From Desulfotignum sp. (GTDB lineage: Bacteria; Desulfobacterota; Desulfobacteria; Desulfobacterales; Desulfobacteraceae), in contig JAABUB010000007.1 of NCBI GenBank assembly GCA_011389575.1, forward strand, positions 1 to 63,119: a stretch of DNA of 63,119 nt, in the 5' to 3' direction. Under the pieces are notes generated by a model, which was given only the letters and a program-made list of their open reading frames with translations, searched no databases and had not been told where the DNA came from. Made by a program: the position numbers and the translations under genes. This document shows, piece after piece, positions 1-8,012 of the stretch. Within the stretch, counting starts at the first letter, position 1. Every line of letters begins with the position of its first letter.

Positions 1-729
1 TTTCCCGGCGCAATCCTGATGACCACCAATTGCCTGCAGCGTCCCCAGAAATCCTATGAAAAAAATCTGTTTACCTCCGGCCTGGTAGGATGGCCGGAGA
101 TACCGCATATCCCTGACACCGATTTTGGGCCGGTGATCGATCAGGCACTGGCTCTTCCCGGGTTTGAAGAGGATGTCGACAAGGGAGCAGTCATGGTGGG
201 GTTTGCCCGAAATGCGATTCTTGATAAGGCCGATGATATACTTGCGGCTGTCAAGGCAGGAAAGATCCGCCATTTTTTCCTGGTTGCCGGTTGTGATGGT
301 GCCAAACCAGGACGCAATTATTATACCGAATTTGTGGAGAAATTACCGGAAGACTGCATTGTTATGACCCTTGCCTGCGGGAAATACCGTTTCTTTGACA
401 AAGATCTTGGTGATATTGACGGCATACCGCGTCTTTTGGATGTGGGGCAGTGTAATGATGCCTATTCCGCTATTCAGATTGCACTGGCGCTTTCCAAGGC
501 ACTGGATACCAATGTCAATGACCTTCCCTTGTCCATGATTTTATCCTGGTATGAGCAGAAAGCGGTGTGTATTCTCTTGGCTCTGCTGTATCTGGGTATT
601 CAGGACATGCGCCTGGGACCCAGCCTTCCGGCGTTTTTTACACCCAACATACTCAATGTTTTGGTGGAAAAATTTAATATCATGCCCATAAAAACACCAG
701 ACGAAGACATCAGAGATATCCTGGGATAA
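1..729 (+). CDS. hcp: hybrid-cluster protein (hydroxylamine reductase), 3' part
   Basis: This is the C-terminal 242 residues of Hcp; the frame is open to the left edge, so the gene is cut by the window. Hcp binds a hybrid Fe-S-O cluster and acts on hydroxylamine or nitric oxide under nitrosative stress in anaerobes. The first visible residues, FPGAILMTTNCLQ, are typical of the family and contribute a cluster cysteine. The later VAGCDG and LACGKYRF segments carry two more ligand cysteines. The frame ends at TAA 727-729. No partner reductase (hcr) follows. The assignment rests on strong family resemblance of the visible part. Confidence 0.95.
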   Translation, partial: FPGAILMTTNCLQRPQKSYEKNLFTSGLVGWPEIPHIPDTDFGPVIDQALALPGFEEDVDKGAVMVGFARNAILDKADDILAAVKAGKIRHFFLVAGCDGAKPGRNYYTEFVEKLPEDCIVMTLACGKYRFFDKDLGDIDGIPRLLDVGQCNDAYSAIQIALALSKALDTNVNDLPLSMILSWYEQKAVCILLALLYLGIQDMRLGPSLPAFFTPNILNVLVEKFNIMPIKTPDEDIRDILG

Positions 730-819
730 AAAAGAGATAAATAAATTATGGGTACTGTCAGAAAAGTATTTTTATGGCAGACATTATAACATTATAACCC
801 GCTGAAAGGAGACTCAGTT

Positions 820-1023
820 ATGGCTGCACTTAAAAAGTTTATCGTTTTGATAAGTTTTCTGGCTTTTTTAGGAATCGGCACTATAGGCTGTGAACAGGAA
901 GGCCCTGCAGAAAAAACAGGCGAAAAAATAGATGAAGCCGCTGAACAGGTTGGTGAGAAGGCTGAAGAATTAAAAGAAGAAACCGGTGAAGAACTCGAAG
1001 AAGCCGGAGAAGAGATGCAATAG
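820..1023 (+). CDS. small acidic lipoprotein, entericidin-like
   Basis: This 67-residue protein has a hydrophobic signal segment (about residues 5-22) ending in a lipobox, IGTIGC, with Cys24 as the probable lipidation site. The remainder is a Glu/Lys-rich amphipathic helix with heptad-like repeats (EKTGEKIDEAAEQVGEKAEE). The shape resembles entericidin or small anti-adherent lipoproteins of the cell envelope. A clear ribosome binding site, AAAGGAGA, lies upstream. It precedes a DUF1328 membrane protein gene on the same strand by 63 bases. The two together suggest a small envelope-stress unit, which is an inference. The exact function is unknown. Confidence 0.7.
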   Translation: MAALKKFIVLISFLAFLGIGTIGCEQEGPAEKTGEKIDEAAEQVGEKAEELKEETGEELEEAGEEMQ

Positions 1024-1086
1024 CGCAATTTAATTTTTTTTTTAAAATTATGTGAAAGTAATCATTAATTAGGGGAGGTAACCGAT

Positions 1087-1254
1087 ATGCTTGGATGGGC
1101 AATAACTTTTTTCGTCATTGCAATTATCGCAGCTCTTTTGGGCTTTACCGGCATCGCAGGTGCTGCGGCCGGCATTGCCCAGATTTTATTTATAATATTT
1201 TTAATCCTTTTTATAATTTTTCTGATTATGGGAAGGCGCCGGCCACGGGTTTAA
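1087..1254 (+). CDS. DUF1328 small membrane protein
   Basis: This 55-residue, highly hydrophobic protein starts [14 protein letters not shown] and ends in a basic tail, GRRRPRV. It has two closely spaced membrane segments separated by a Gly/Ala-rich turn ([14 protein letters not shown]). This is the usual size and pattern of DUF1328 (YtjA-type) inner-membrane proteins, whose function is not established. A strong ribosome binding site (GGGGAGGT) sits 8 bases before the ATG. Such proteins are often found beside small envelope lipoproteins, as here. Confidence 0.8.
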   Translation: MLGWAITFFVIAIIAALLGFTGIAGAAAGIAQILFIIFLILFIIFLIMGRRRPRV

Positions 1255-1375
1255 AGTGCATCCCATTGCCAGTTGCGGTTATGTCATTATTGCCGATTCT
1301 TTTCTCACCGCAGATAATCCCGATGCCAGGTCCTGGGTCATGCAGGGACTGATGACCGGCATCGGGTTTAGCTGA
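1250..1375 (+). pseudogene. possible gene remnant (41 codons)
   Basis: Overlapping the end of the DUF1328 gene in another frame, 41 codons read as protein-like sequence (for example HPIASCGYVIIADSFL and MQGLMTGIGF) and end at TGA 1373-1375. There is no start codon or ribosome binding site. It may be the tail of a lost gene. I do not recognise the family, and chance cannot be excluded. Confidence 0.25.
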
Positions 1376-1380
1376 CTATG

Positions 1381-1728
1381 TCAGCCTTTGAAGAAAGTTG
1401 AAATCACCTGTTTGAAACTATCAATATCCTTTTGCGATAATCTCCCCAGCTTCCTGACAATGATCGATTTGTCAATTGTGGCAAATTTCATTCGTATCAA
1501 AGAGGGTTTCGGTAAATTCGTTTTTTCCCATTCTCGGATATGATAATCCCCTGGCTTTGATTTCACGGTTATATTGCTGGTAATGAATGTAATAATCACA
1601 TCGCTGCCGGAATTGTACTCATCCTGGAAAATGATCAGGGCGGGACGTTTTTTGAATGCTGATAAATCAGTGAATGGGAACGGGACAAGAACAATGTCCC
1701 ATTTTTTACAGATTATTGTAGATTTCAT
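1381..1728 (-). CDS. PemK/MazF-family endoribonuclease toxin
   Basis: This 115-residue protein has the MazF/PemK start: KKWDIVLVPFPFTDLSAFKKRPALII. The family folds as an SH3-like beta barrel that cleaves mRNA. The segment IRMKFATIDKSIIVRKLGRL matches the family region that carries the conserved Thr/Ser before the final helix. Its start codon lies inside the end of the antitoxin gene (23-base overlap), so the pair is translationally coupled. Length is normal. The neighbouring ribbon-helix-helix protein is the expected antitoxin. Confidence 0.85.
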   Translation of the reverse strand: MKSTIICKKWDIVLVPFPFTDLSAFKKRPALIIFQDEYNSGSDVIITFITSNITVKSKPGDYHIREWEKTNLPKPSLIRMKFATIDKSIIVRKLGRLSQKDIDSFKQVISTFFKG

Positions 1729-1948
1729 CTTCCTTGTTATCCCATTCAGAAAAAGAAAATTCAGACATTTTCATCAGCTCTTTCAAATTTTCTCGTTCAG
1801 ATAAATTGATCAACACCTCTTTTTTTTCATCGATGTAGGTTTCAATCAGCTCTGCAACGATCCCCCCCATTGATTTGCCTTCAATGGATGCAATGATTTT
1901 CAGGGCCTGTTTTTTCTGGTCATCTATTCGGACACTCATAACGCTCAT
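1706..1948 (-). CDS. ribbon-helix-helix antitoxin
   Basis: This 80-residue protein begins MSVMSVRIDDQKKQALKIIA, a ribbon-helix-helix DNA-binding fold, and ends in an acidic region (SEWDNKEDEIYNNL) of the sort that wraps the toxin. The start at 1948 has GGAA 8 bases upstream. It is the first gene of the TA operon and overlaps the PemK/MazF gene. A perfect inverted repeat just upstream (1962-1979) is the likely operator for autoregulation. Confidence 0.8.
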   Translation of the reverse strand: MSVMSVRIDDQKKQALKIIASIEGKSMGGIVAELIETYIDEKKEVLINLSERENLKELMKMSEFSFSEWDNKEDEIYNNL

Positions 1949-1961
1949 AAGACATTCCTTT

Positions 1962-1979
1962 TTGTAGTCTTTACTACAA
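1962..1979. promoter_or_regulatory. inverted-repeat operator of the PemK/MazF module
   Basis: TTGTAGT and ACTACAA form a perfect 7+7 bp inverted repeat around a 4-base spacer, 14 bases upstream of the antitoxin start. A TATATT box (minus strand, 1982-1987) abuts it. Autorepression by the ribbon-helix-helix antitoxin is the normal arrangement; binding here is inferred. Confidence 0.6.
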
Positions 1980-2105
1980 GAATATAAAATCTTCTTTTCC
2001 TGATGTCAACCATGAAACAGCTATCGCTGGTAGCTGGAACAGAATTTTGTTTGACAGATCCGCTTTTTTTGTTTTATTCCTGCATAGTCCCGGAGGTGAC
2101 AGGGT

Positions 2106-2312
2106 ATGGCTGTGCAGAATCGTGTAAATAACAAAAATATATACTTGACCACCGGTCTGTTCCTTCTGCTGGTATGTGCCATCCGGGGCGGCAATGCGGT
2201 CAGCGGGCTGATTGCATTCACCTTTCTATCGCCGCTGTTCAGTGTTGTGTTCGGTGCGGTGATTTTGTCAGAAACCCAGAATATCCAGAGGAGCGGCAAT
2301 GAAAATACCTGA
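2106..2312 (+). pseudogene. EamA/DMT-type permease with large internal deletion
   Basis: This 68-codon frame joins an N-terminal membrane segment (NIYLTTGLFLLLVCAIRGGN, typical of the first EamA helix) directly to the penultimate EamA motif (FLSPLFSVVFGAVILSE). A full EamA transporter is about 290 residues, so roughly 200 residues appear to have been deleted in frame. Expression signals look intact: GGAGG 9 bases upstream and a TTGACA box at 2051. The 3' end overlaps the start of the next gene. It could still be translated and serve only to couple the downstream decarboxylase. Confidence 0.55.
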
Positions 2313-3735
2313 AACAGGGCGTGTACGCGAAGAGATTTTTGAAGCGCTGGGCCGGTACAAGAAAAATGATATGGACTGGCAGTCGGGCAGGGCGTTCGGC
2401 TATATTTTTGATCCGGGCAAAGAGATCCTGTCTTTTGCCAAGGAGGTCTACAACCTGTTTTTGAGTGAAAATGCCCTGGATTTTACGGTGTATCCCAGCT
2501 TGCTGCAGATTGAGAACGAGCTGGTTTCGATGATGAGAAAGCACCTGCAGGGCGACCAGGAGGTGGTGGGTAATTTTACCAGCGGAGGCACGGAGAGTAT
2601 TCTGCTGGCGGTGAAAGCGGCCCGGGATTACTTTCGGATGAAACGCCCGGATATCACGACACCTGAAATGGTTGTTCCCACTACGGCACATGCGGCGTTT
2701 CACAAGGCGGCCCACTATTTCGGCATCAAAACCGTGACCGTTTCTGTGGACTCCAAAACCTTTACGGCCGATCCCGACCGCATGGCAGCGCACATCACCG
2801 ACAACACGATTTTTATGGCAGGATCGGCACCGTCTTATACCCAGGGCGTGATCGATCCCATTGCCGCGCTTGCCCGGACCGCACAGAAACACGGGATCTG
2901 GTTCCACACGGACGCCTGTATGGGCGGATTTCTGCTCCCTTATTTTAAAAGACTGGGCCGGGAAATTCCCGCATTTGACTTTTCCCTGGAAGGGGTCTCC
3001 TCCATATCGATGGATCTTCACAAATACGCCTATGCCCCCAAAGGTGCATCCATGATCCTGTACCGCAATCCTGAGCTGCGGGCCTGCCAGATGTTTGCCT
3101 TCACCCGGTGGCTCGGTTACACCATGATCAACCCCACGGTTCAGAGCACCAAGAGCGGGGGACCCATGGCAGCGGCCTGGGCGGTTCTCAACTATGTGGG
3201 GGACAGGCAGTACCTTGTGTTCGCAGAAAAACAGCTTTTTGCCGTGGAAGCGATAAAAAAGGGAATTGCATCTATCCCGGAGCTGTATCTCCTGGCTGAG
3301 CCGGAGATGACCCTGCTCTCCTTCGGTTCTGAAAGCGTCAATATTTTCCATATCATCGATGAAATGAATCTCAAAGGGTGGTATATCCAGCCTTCTCTTT
3401 CATTTGACGGTGTGCCGGCCAATATCCATCTGTCGGTCACGCTTTCCAACGTGGCCCACACGGACCGGTTTGTTGCGGACCTGAAGCAGAGTGTGGCAGA
3501 TGCGAAAAAACTGCCCTCAGGAGAGCTGCTGCCCATTGTCAGGCAAATCATGGAAAAAGAGGGAGAGGCAATCCTGGACGATCCTTTGCCCCTGTTTGCG
3601 CTGGTCGGCATACAGGGCGGTCGTATGCCGAAGAGGATGGCATCGGTCAATGAGGTGCTTGATGCCCTGCCTCCCTTGTGGCGGGAAAAGATTCTGCTGC
3701 AAGTGACCAACGCGTTCTTTCATCCTGAAAACTGA
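2299..3735 (+). CDS. PLP-dependent decarboxylase/lyase, group II (sphingosine-1-phosphate-lyase type)
   Basis: This 478-residue fold-type I PLP enzyme is related to group II amino-acid decarboxylases and sphingosine-1-phosphate lyase. Visible motifs are FTSGGTESILLAVKAARDY (phosphate and Ser/Thr contacts), HAAFHKAAHYFG (His stacking on PLP), WFHTDACMGGF (Asp to the pyridine nitrogen) and MDLHKYAYAPKG with the Schiff-base Lys242. The 3' extension after about residue 440 is longer than in minimal MfnA-like enzymes. It is followed 27 bases later by a GltS-family symporter, which favours an acidic amino acid such as glutamate or aspartate as substrate, but the family alone does not prove this. 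Confidence 0.85.
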   Translation: MKIPETGRVREEIFEALGRYKKNDMDWQSGRAFGYIFDPGKEILSFAKEVYNLFLSENALDFTVYPSLLQIENELVSMMRKHLQGDQEVVGNFTSGGTESILLAVKAARDYFRMKRPDITTPEMVVPTTAHAAFHKAAHYFGIKTVTVSVDSKTFTADPDRMAAHITDNTIFMAGSAPSYTQGVIDPIAALARTAQKHGIWFHTDACMGGFLLPYFKRLGREIPAFDFSLEGVSSISMDLHKYAYAPKGASMILYRNPELRACQMFAFTRWLGYTMINPTVQSTKSGGPMAAAWAVLNYVGDRQYLVFAEKQLFAVEAIKKGIASIPELYLLAEPEMTLLSFGSESVNIFHIIDEMNLKGWYIQPSLSFDGVPANIHLSVTLSNVAHTDRFVADLKQSVADAKKLPSGELLPIVRQIMEKEGEAILDDPLPLFALVGIQGGRMPKRMASVNEVLDALPPLWREKILLQVTNAFFHPEN

Positions 3736-3762
3736 TAAACGAATCGCAAGGAGAAATGAAAA

Positions 3763-5115
3763 ATGGCCCCTCCGTTTCCCTTTGAACCGCTCCTGATTTT
3801 TGGGTTTCTTTCGCTGATGCTCCTTTTCGGGCTTTTGCTGCGGGCCTTTGTTCCCTTTTTCCAGAAATATCTTTTCCCGGCAAGTCTGATCGGCGGCCTT
3901 GTCGGGCTCGGGGTGATCAACACCGGTTTTTTCCCCATGGATACGGAAATGGTGAAGGCGTTTGCCTACCATTTTTTCAATATCTCCTTTATTTCAGTGG
4001 GCCTGACCCCGCCTGATCCAGATACCGGTACAGGGAAAACAGGCAAGACCTTGGTCAGGGGATCGGTCTGGATGGCCCTTGTCCAGGGGGCGACCTTTCC
4101 CATGCAGGCTGTTATCGGTGCGCTTATCGTTTTTCTCTTTGTCACAGGCGGACAGCCCTTGTTTGAAACCTTTGGGTTTCTGCTTCCCTTAGGCTTTAAC
4201 GAAGGCCCGGGTCAGGCCCTGTCTTTCGGCAGGGTGTGGGAGACAGCCGGTTTTGCGGATGCCGCCACCATCGGACTTACTTTTGCCACACTGGGCTATT
4301 TTTTCTCTTTTTTTGTCGGGGTGCCCATGGCCAACCACGGCCTGAAACAGAAAACCGGGGTCCGGGAAAAACTGCCGGAATTTTTTTTACGGGGGATTCT
4401 GCCCAAAAACCAGACCCCGCTGTCTGCAGGCGGGATGACCACCCACAACGCCAACCTGGACAGTCTGGCTTTCCAGTTTTCCCAGGTGGGGGTGGTCTAT
4501 CTGGTCACCTATCTCTTCCTTGTTTTCATCACCCGCATCATCTCCCCGGACGCCGCCGGTATGCTGTGGGGATTTTTCTTTTTGTTCGGACTGGTGTTTG
4601 CTGTCCTCCTCCGCAGTCTGGCCGCCCGGACCTCTTTTTCCCGCCTGATGAATCCGCCCTTCCAGCGGAGGATCACCGGTTTTTCCGTGGACTATCTTAT
4701 TGTTGCCACCGGGTGCGGCATCGAACTGCTCGTGCTCCAGAAATATGTGACCCCGCTGATTGCGATTGCGCTGGCAGGCGGTATTCTGACCACACTGCTG
4801 GTGTGGATGCTGGGCAGACAGCTTTCTGAGTATCGCCTGGAGCGGGCCGTGGCCATCTATGGCGTGGTGACGGGCACGATGGCCTGCGGGTTGATGCTCC
4901 TCCGCATTGTGGACCCGGAGTTCAAGACCCCGGTTGCCAGGGAACTTGGGTTCATGAATATTTTTGCCGTTCCCGTGGTGGGGGGCCTGACAGCCCTGTT
5001 GAATGCACCTTTCTGGTGGGACTGGAGCACCTTTTTCACCACCCTTGTGTTTGCCGGCATCCTCATTGTAGCCCTGGTGCTCCTATTGAACAGAAAATTA
5101 TGGCATAATCCGTAA
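3763..5115 (+). CDS. GltS-family sodium/glutamate-type symporter
   Basis: This 450-residue polytopic protein has about ten to twelve membrane segments in two inverted halves. The re-entrant pore segments typical of GltS are visible (LPLGFNEGPGQALSFG in the first half, YGVVTGTMACGLMLLRIVDP in the second). GltS proteins import glutamate with Na+. Its position directly after the PLP decarboxylase and 3 bases before a TSUP transporter suggests a substrate import / decarboxylation / product export unit. AAGGAG precedes the ATG. GltS-like proteins in anaerobes may carry other anions, so the substrate is uncertain. Confidence 0.85.
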   Translation: MAPPFPFEPLLIFGFLSLMLLFGLLLRAFVPFFQKYLFPASLIGGLVGLGVINTGFFPMDTEMVKAFAYHFFNISFISVGLTPPDPDTGTGKTGKTLVRGSVWMALVQGATFPMQAVIGALIVFLFVTGGQPLFETFGFLLPLGFNEGPGQALSFGRVWETAGFADAATIGLTFATLGYFFSFFVGVPMANHGLKQKTGVREKLPEFFLRGILPKNQTPLSAGGMTTHNANLDSLAFQFSQVGVVYLVTYLFLVFITRIISPDAAGMLWGFFFLFGLVFAVLLRSLAARTSFSRLMNPPFQRRITGFSVDYLIVATGCGIELLVLQKYVTPLIAIALAGGILTTLLVWMLGRQLSEYRLERAVAIYGVVTGTMACGLMLLRIVDPEFKTPVARELGFMNIFAVPVVGGLTALLNAPFWWDWSTFFTTLVFAGILIVALVLLLNRKLWHNP

Positions 5116-5118
5116 AAA

Positions 5119-5850
5119 ATGGATTTCGTGCTTTCAGACGCGCTTTTCATGGCCGGTATCGTGTTTTTTTCATATACGGCCCAGAGCATATCCGGTTTCG
5201 GCAGCACCGTGATCGCCGTGACCCTGGGGGCCCATTTTTTCCCCCTTCATCTGCTGATCCCTTCGCTGGTATTCCTGGACCTGCTGCTCAACGGATATCT
5301 CACGGCCCGGTATGCCGGGCATATCCGGCAAAGAATCCTCTGGGTCCGGATCATTCCGTTCATGGCAGCAGGTGTGGCTGCCGGCCTTCTTTTGTTCGAT
5401 ATCCTGGCCGGAACGGTACTAAAAAAGATCCTGGGACTTTTTGTGATGGTGATTTCCGCCAGGGAAGTGGTGTCCCTTTATACATCTTCGCAAAAACCGG
5501 TGCACCCGGTTGTGCAGAAGCTTTTCTTTACCCTGGCCGGGGTCATTCACGGCCTGTATGCCTCGGGCGGCCCCCTGGTGGTTTATGCGGCAAGCCGCCT
5601 GCCGCTTGACAAGACCGGTTTCCGTGCTGTTCTCACGGCAGTGTGGAGCATCCTGAGTGCCCTCATGACCCTCTATTTTATACTGAACAGCCAGTGGACA
5701 GCGGAAACCGCCCGGCTGACCCTGATCCTTTTTCCGGGTGTCGCCGCCGGTCTGATCGCAGGGGAAATACTCCACAAAATACTGACAGAACGGCATTTCC
5801 GCTTTTTTGTATATATCGTTCTCTTTGCTGCCGGTGCTTCTCTTTTGTAG
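5119..5850 (+). CDS. TSUP family (TauE/SafE) transporter
   Basis: This 243-residue membrane protein has about eight helices. The duplicated TSUP signature is visible: SISGFGSTVIAVTLG in the first half and GVIHGLYASGGPLVVYAA in the second. TSUP members export sulfite, sulfoacetate or related small organosulfur anions or act as general anion permeases. The start lies only 3 bases after the GltS stop, so they share an mRNA. The substrate cannot be read from the sequence. The co-occurrence with a decarboxylase allows export of a sulfonate or carboxylate product, which is speculative. Confidence 0.85.
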   Translation: MDFVLSDALFMAGIVFFSYTAQSISGFGSTVIAVTLGAHFFPLHLLIPSLVFLDLLLNGYLTARYAGHIRQRILWVRIIPFMAAGVAAGLLLFDILAGTVLKKILGLFVMVISAREVVSLYTSSQKPVHPVVQKLFFTLAGVIHGLYASGGPLVVYAASRLPLDKTGFRAVLTAVWSILSALMTLYFILNSQWTAETARLTLILFPGVAAGLIAGEILHKILTERHFRFFVYIVLFAAGASLL

Positions 5851-5875
5851 CGGATGAAACGTCCGTTTTGTCCCA

Positions 5876-6241
5876 TTAGCTCCCTGGATATGAAACGCCC
5901 AGTTCTATTGCTGCTTCATTGAGTCTTCGATCATAAGTCCAAAGGGAAACATTGCCTATAATGGCAGAAGCTAATAAATGAATATCCACGTATCCAAGGC
6001 CTCGCCCCATTAGTGAATAATTTTCGATAAATTCTAAGATTTCTGTGACCTCAACAACAGGTGATGAAGGAAGTGCCTGAAGAAGCATCAAAATTTCTGT
6101 TCGATTGCCTAAGTTACCACAGGCCAACTCTCCGATAATAAATGGATGGCATGCAACAAACCCGATATTCAATTGTGAAATGAGCTCAGCATCAGGTTCT
6201 CTGAAATGTTTGATCCAAACATTTGTGTCGGCAAGAATCAT
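5876..6241 (-). CDS. vapC: VapC-type PIN-domain ribonuclease toxin
   Basis: This is a PIN-domain protein of 121 residues if started at MILADTNVWIKHF, which gives the conserved first Asp as residue 5. The upstream 20 codons of the open frame do not look like a PIN domain and overlap the antitoxin. Further acidic metal ligands are in IGELACG, YVDIHLLASA and WTYDRRL. VapC toxins cleave tRNA or rRNA. The gene begins 4 bases after the VapB stop, which fixes the pair. It faces the end of the TSUP gene. Confidence 0.85.
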   Translation of the reverse strand: MILADTNVWIKHFREPDAELISQLNIGFVACHPFIIGELACGNLGNRTEILMLLQALPSSPVVEVTEILEFIENYSLMGRGLGYVDIHLLASAIIGNVSLWTYDRRLNEAAIELGVSYPGS

Positions 6242-6245
6242 TTTT

Positions 6246-6440
6246 TTATAACTCCGATTTTCGTCGCCTCGGCATCCGGATTTTTTTCTCGCTTCCTCCA
6301 AGCGCCGCCAAACGCTTGCTGCTCTCCAGGCTGATCAAGGCTTCAAGCCCTTTACGAACAAGAGCTGTTTTTTCTTTTATTCCGGTAAGCTTGGATGCCC
6401 TCTCAACAAGGGTATCTTCGATATTTAATGTTGTTCTCAT
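6246..6440 (-). CDS. vapB: VapB-type antitoxin
   Basis: Started at MRTTLNIEDTLVERASKL this is a 64-residue type II antitoxin of the VapB ribbon-helix-helix kind. GGGGG lies just upstream of this ATG; the longer open frame to 6488 has no such signal and would run through the operator. The basic tail (SEKKIRMPRRRKSEL) is the likely toxin-binding part. It is the first gene of the vapBC operon, with a 28-bp palindrome 22 bases upstream. Confidence 0.8.
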   Translation of the reverse strand: MRTTLNIEDTLVERASKLTGIKEKTALVRKGLEALISLESSKRLAALGGSEKKIRMPRRRKSEL

Positions 6441-6462
6441 ATTTGCCCCCTGATATATGTAT

Positions 6463-6490
6463 AAATGATCCATATAAATATGCATCATTT
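6463..6490. promoter_or_regulatory. 28-bp palindromic operator of vapBC
   Basis: A near-perfect palindrome runs AAATGAT C CATAT AA ATATG C ATCATTT; only the C:C pair and the central AA break symmetry. It lies 22 bases upstream of vapB and contains the AT-rich promoter zone. VapBC complexes normally repress their own operon at such a site. It also overlaps the end of the adjacent pseudogene, showing the TA module was placed against it. Confidence 0.65.
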
Positions 6491-6996
6491 AGATGAAGAG
6501 TGCAAGGAATTTTAAGAACCGCTCGGTAATGCCAATCAATACAGCCAACTCCGGGATGGTTACGGAAGGCTTTTCCCGACAGGCATTCAGGATCATTCCC
6601 GACGTTTTCCCGACTCTTTCCCGACGTTAAATCCGGTTTCAGTCCACTTCCAGATGAAATGTTCTCCAATTTCAGCTCTTCTGCCGGTTTTCGGTGAACT
6701 GTTGCCGTGAACAGGCACCCGTTCCGGTCGTCGGCAAAGTCAATTTGCGGCCATGCCGCCAGGGCGCGCTTGATACCGGAGCCCAGCCCGGGGTAGGGCA
6801 ACAGCCCCTTGGCCACATAGGATACCAGAATCGGATTCCGGATGTTGGCGTTCCCCGTCCGGATCTTCTCCACGGTCAGGTTGTCAGGCAGATGCCCCGG
6901 ACTGATGATCTCGATGCGGTTGTCATAGACAAACAACCTGACCGGCGCGCTCACCAGACCAAGTGAGATCTGGGTTTGAAGCTCCTTGATTTTCAT
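6489..6996 (-). pseudogene. AlbA-type ATP-binding transcriptional regulator, 3' fragment with frameshift
   Basis: The first half reads as the C-terminal domain of the RecG-like/AlbA_2 regulator family (YDNRIEIISPGHLPDN, NIRNPILVSYVAKGLLPYPG, GSGIKRALAAW). Near 6610 the frame is lost. The second half resumes in another frame as the expected winged-helix end (REKPSVTIPELAVLIGITER) and stops at 6489-6491. The N-terminal half is missing and is replaced by an hsdR fragment. It is therefore a decayed gene, truncated and frameshifted. Confidence 0.75.
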
Positions 6997-7459
6997 TTTC
7001 TATTCCATTCGGTAGAATGCTGGTTTTTTCCACCAGCCTTTTGCGGGTAATGGCGGTGAATGTTTTTCCTCTGCCGATAGCTATCTGAATCAGGGTAGGA
7101 GGTTTGGGGTCTTTCATATCGGTAAACCGAGTCAATATGCCGGTGCTTTCATACACAAACGGAAGGAAACAGCTGTCTGCAAACCATTTCGGTCTTTTTT
7201 GGGCATAGAATTCCGCCTGCTGTTCATGAACGCTCAGGCGATGGCCTTTGGTTTCTTTTTTGGCTTTGATCACGCCGATGGGTTTGCGGTCCACAAACAG
7301 GACATAATCCGCAGGCCCCACAGCGGTCTGATATTCCTGGACGGCAAGCACCGTTCCCCGGCCCCAGTTGAAGGTTGTCTTATCAACGATCACACAGTCG
7401 GAGGGCTCAAGCATTGTGTCGATGTTGTCTCGTGCTATTTGTTCGGGTATTTTGTTCAT
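6923..7459 (-). pseudogene. type I restriction subunit HsdR, N-terminal fragment
   Basis: From MNKIPEQIARDNIDTML the frame reads as the HsdR N-terminal nuclease domain, including the PD-(D/E)XK core (GPADYVLFVDRKPIGVIKAK). It then jumps by deletion to the helicase Walker A region, here PTLIQIAIGRGKTFTAI instead of the usual GAGKT, and loses homology at about 7010 where the AlbA-type fragment begins. A whole HsdR is about 800-1100 residues, so most is gone. No hsdM or hsdS is visible. It is non-functional debris of a restriction system. Confidence 0.75.
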
Positions 7460-7801
7460 AATAAAAAAGGGTTTGGCATTACAAAATAATTTTGATGGTA
7501 TCGGGCGATGAATAATCACAGAGTAGTTGTCTCTCCGTTGCCCGTTGGTTAGAAACAATGTTTATATATGTTCATCTGTGTAATGATCTTCTTCTGGTTC
7601 ACCTATTGAATAGCCGAACAAGCTGTTTGTTGTTCCGTTCATCATGTGTTGGGGTGTTTAAAAAATCGGCCGGAGCAGAATCTCTGATTTTGATTAAAAA
7701 AATTAAGGTGGGGTCATCAGATTTTCATCCGGGAACCGGTTGTAATGCACTGCACAGCATGATAGTATTACTGTAATACACCTATTCAGCTGGAGGTACC
7801 A
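7460..7801. other. intergenic stretch without a gene
   Basis: About 340 AT-rich bases lie between the hsdR fragment and an antitoxin fragment. The only open frames are short, have no ribosome binding site and look like no family. The last 40 bases hold the palindrome at 7765-7779 and a GGAGGT ribosome binding site for the fragment at 7802. Confidence 0.6.
7765..7779. promoter_or_regulatory. 15-bp palindrome upstream of antitoxin fragment
   Basis: GTATTAC T GTAATAC is a perfect 7+1+7 palindrome 22 bases before the start codon of the AbrB fragment. Its place matches an autoregulatory operator of a TA promoter. The operator has survived although the antitoxin gene is broken. Confidence 0.5.
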
Positions 7802-7909
7802 ATGCAGACAGTTATCAGCAAACTCACCAAAAAATATCAGGCCACCGTGCCCAAAACCGTAAGAGAAAAGCTGTTCTTACCACTATTTAAATTTGCAAGA
7901 CAGCGGTGA
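7802..7909 (+). pseudogene. AbrB/SpoVT-type antitoxin, truncated
   Basis: Thirty-five codons start MQTVISKLTKKYQATVPKTV, a clear AbrB swapped-hairpin antitoxin start. After residue 24 (REKL) the sequence diverges and stops at TGA 7907-7909, whereas a complete antitoxin is about 75-85 residues. GGAGGT precedes the ATG. No toxin gene follows, only about 100 bases of unassigned sequence. It is a fossil of a TA module cut by deletion. Confidence 0.6.
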
Positions 7910-8012
7910 CAGTGGATTGTTTTGTGGGCCAACCAAGTGCCGGTATTATTAATGTCCACCAAGAGATACTTTCACCATCAAAGACGGGAAGTCATGTTCC
8001 TGAGGAGTATCC

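Noticed and set aside
2239-3351. 370-codon antisense frame opposite the PLP decarboxylase
   Set aside because: It is a shadow of a GC-rich gene: no family resemblance and no ribosome binding site.
6923-7459. An active type I restriction system
   Set aside because: Only an N-terminal HsdR fragment with an altered Walker A and a deletion remains; no hsdM or hsdS.
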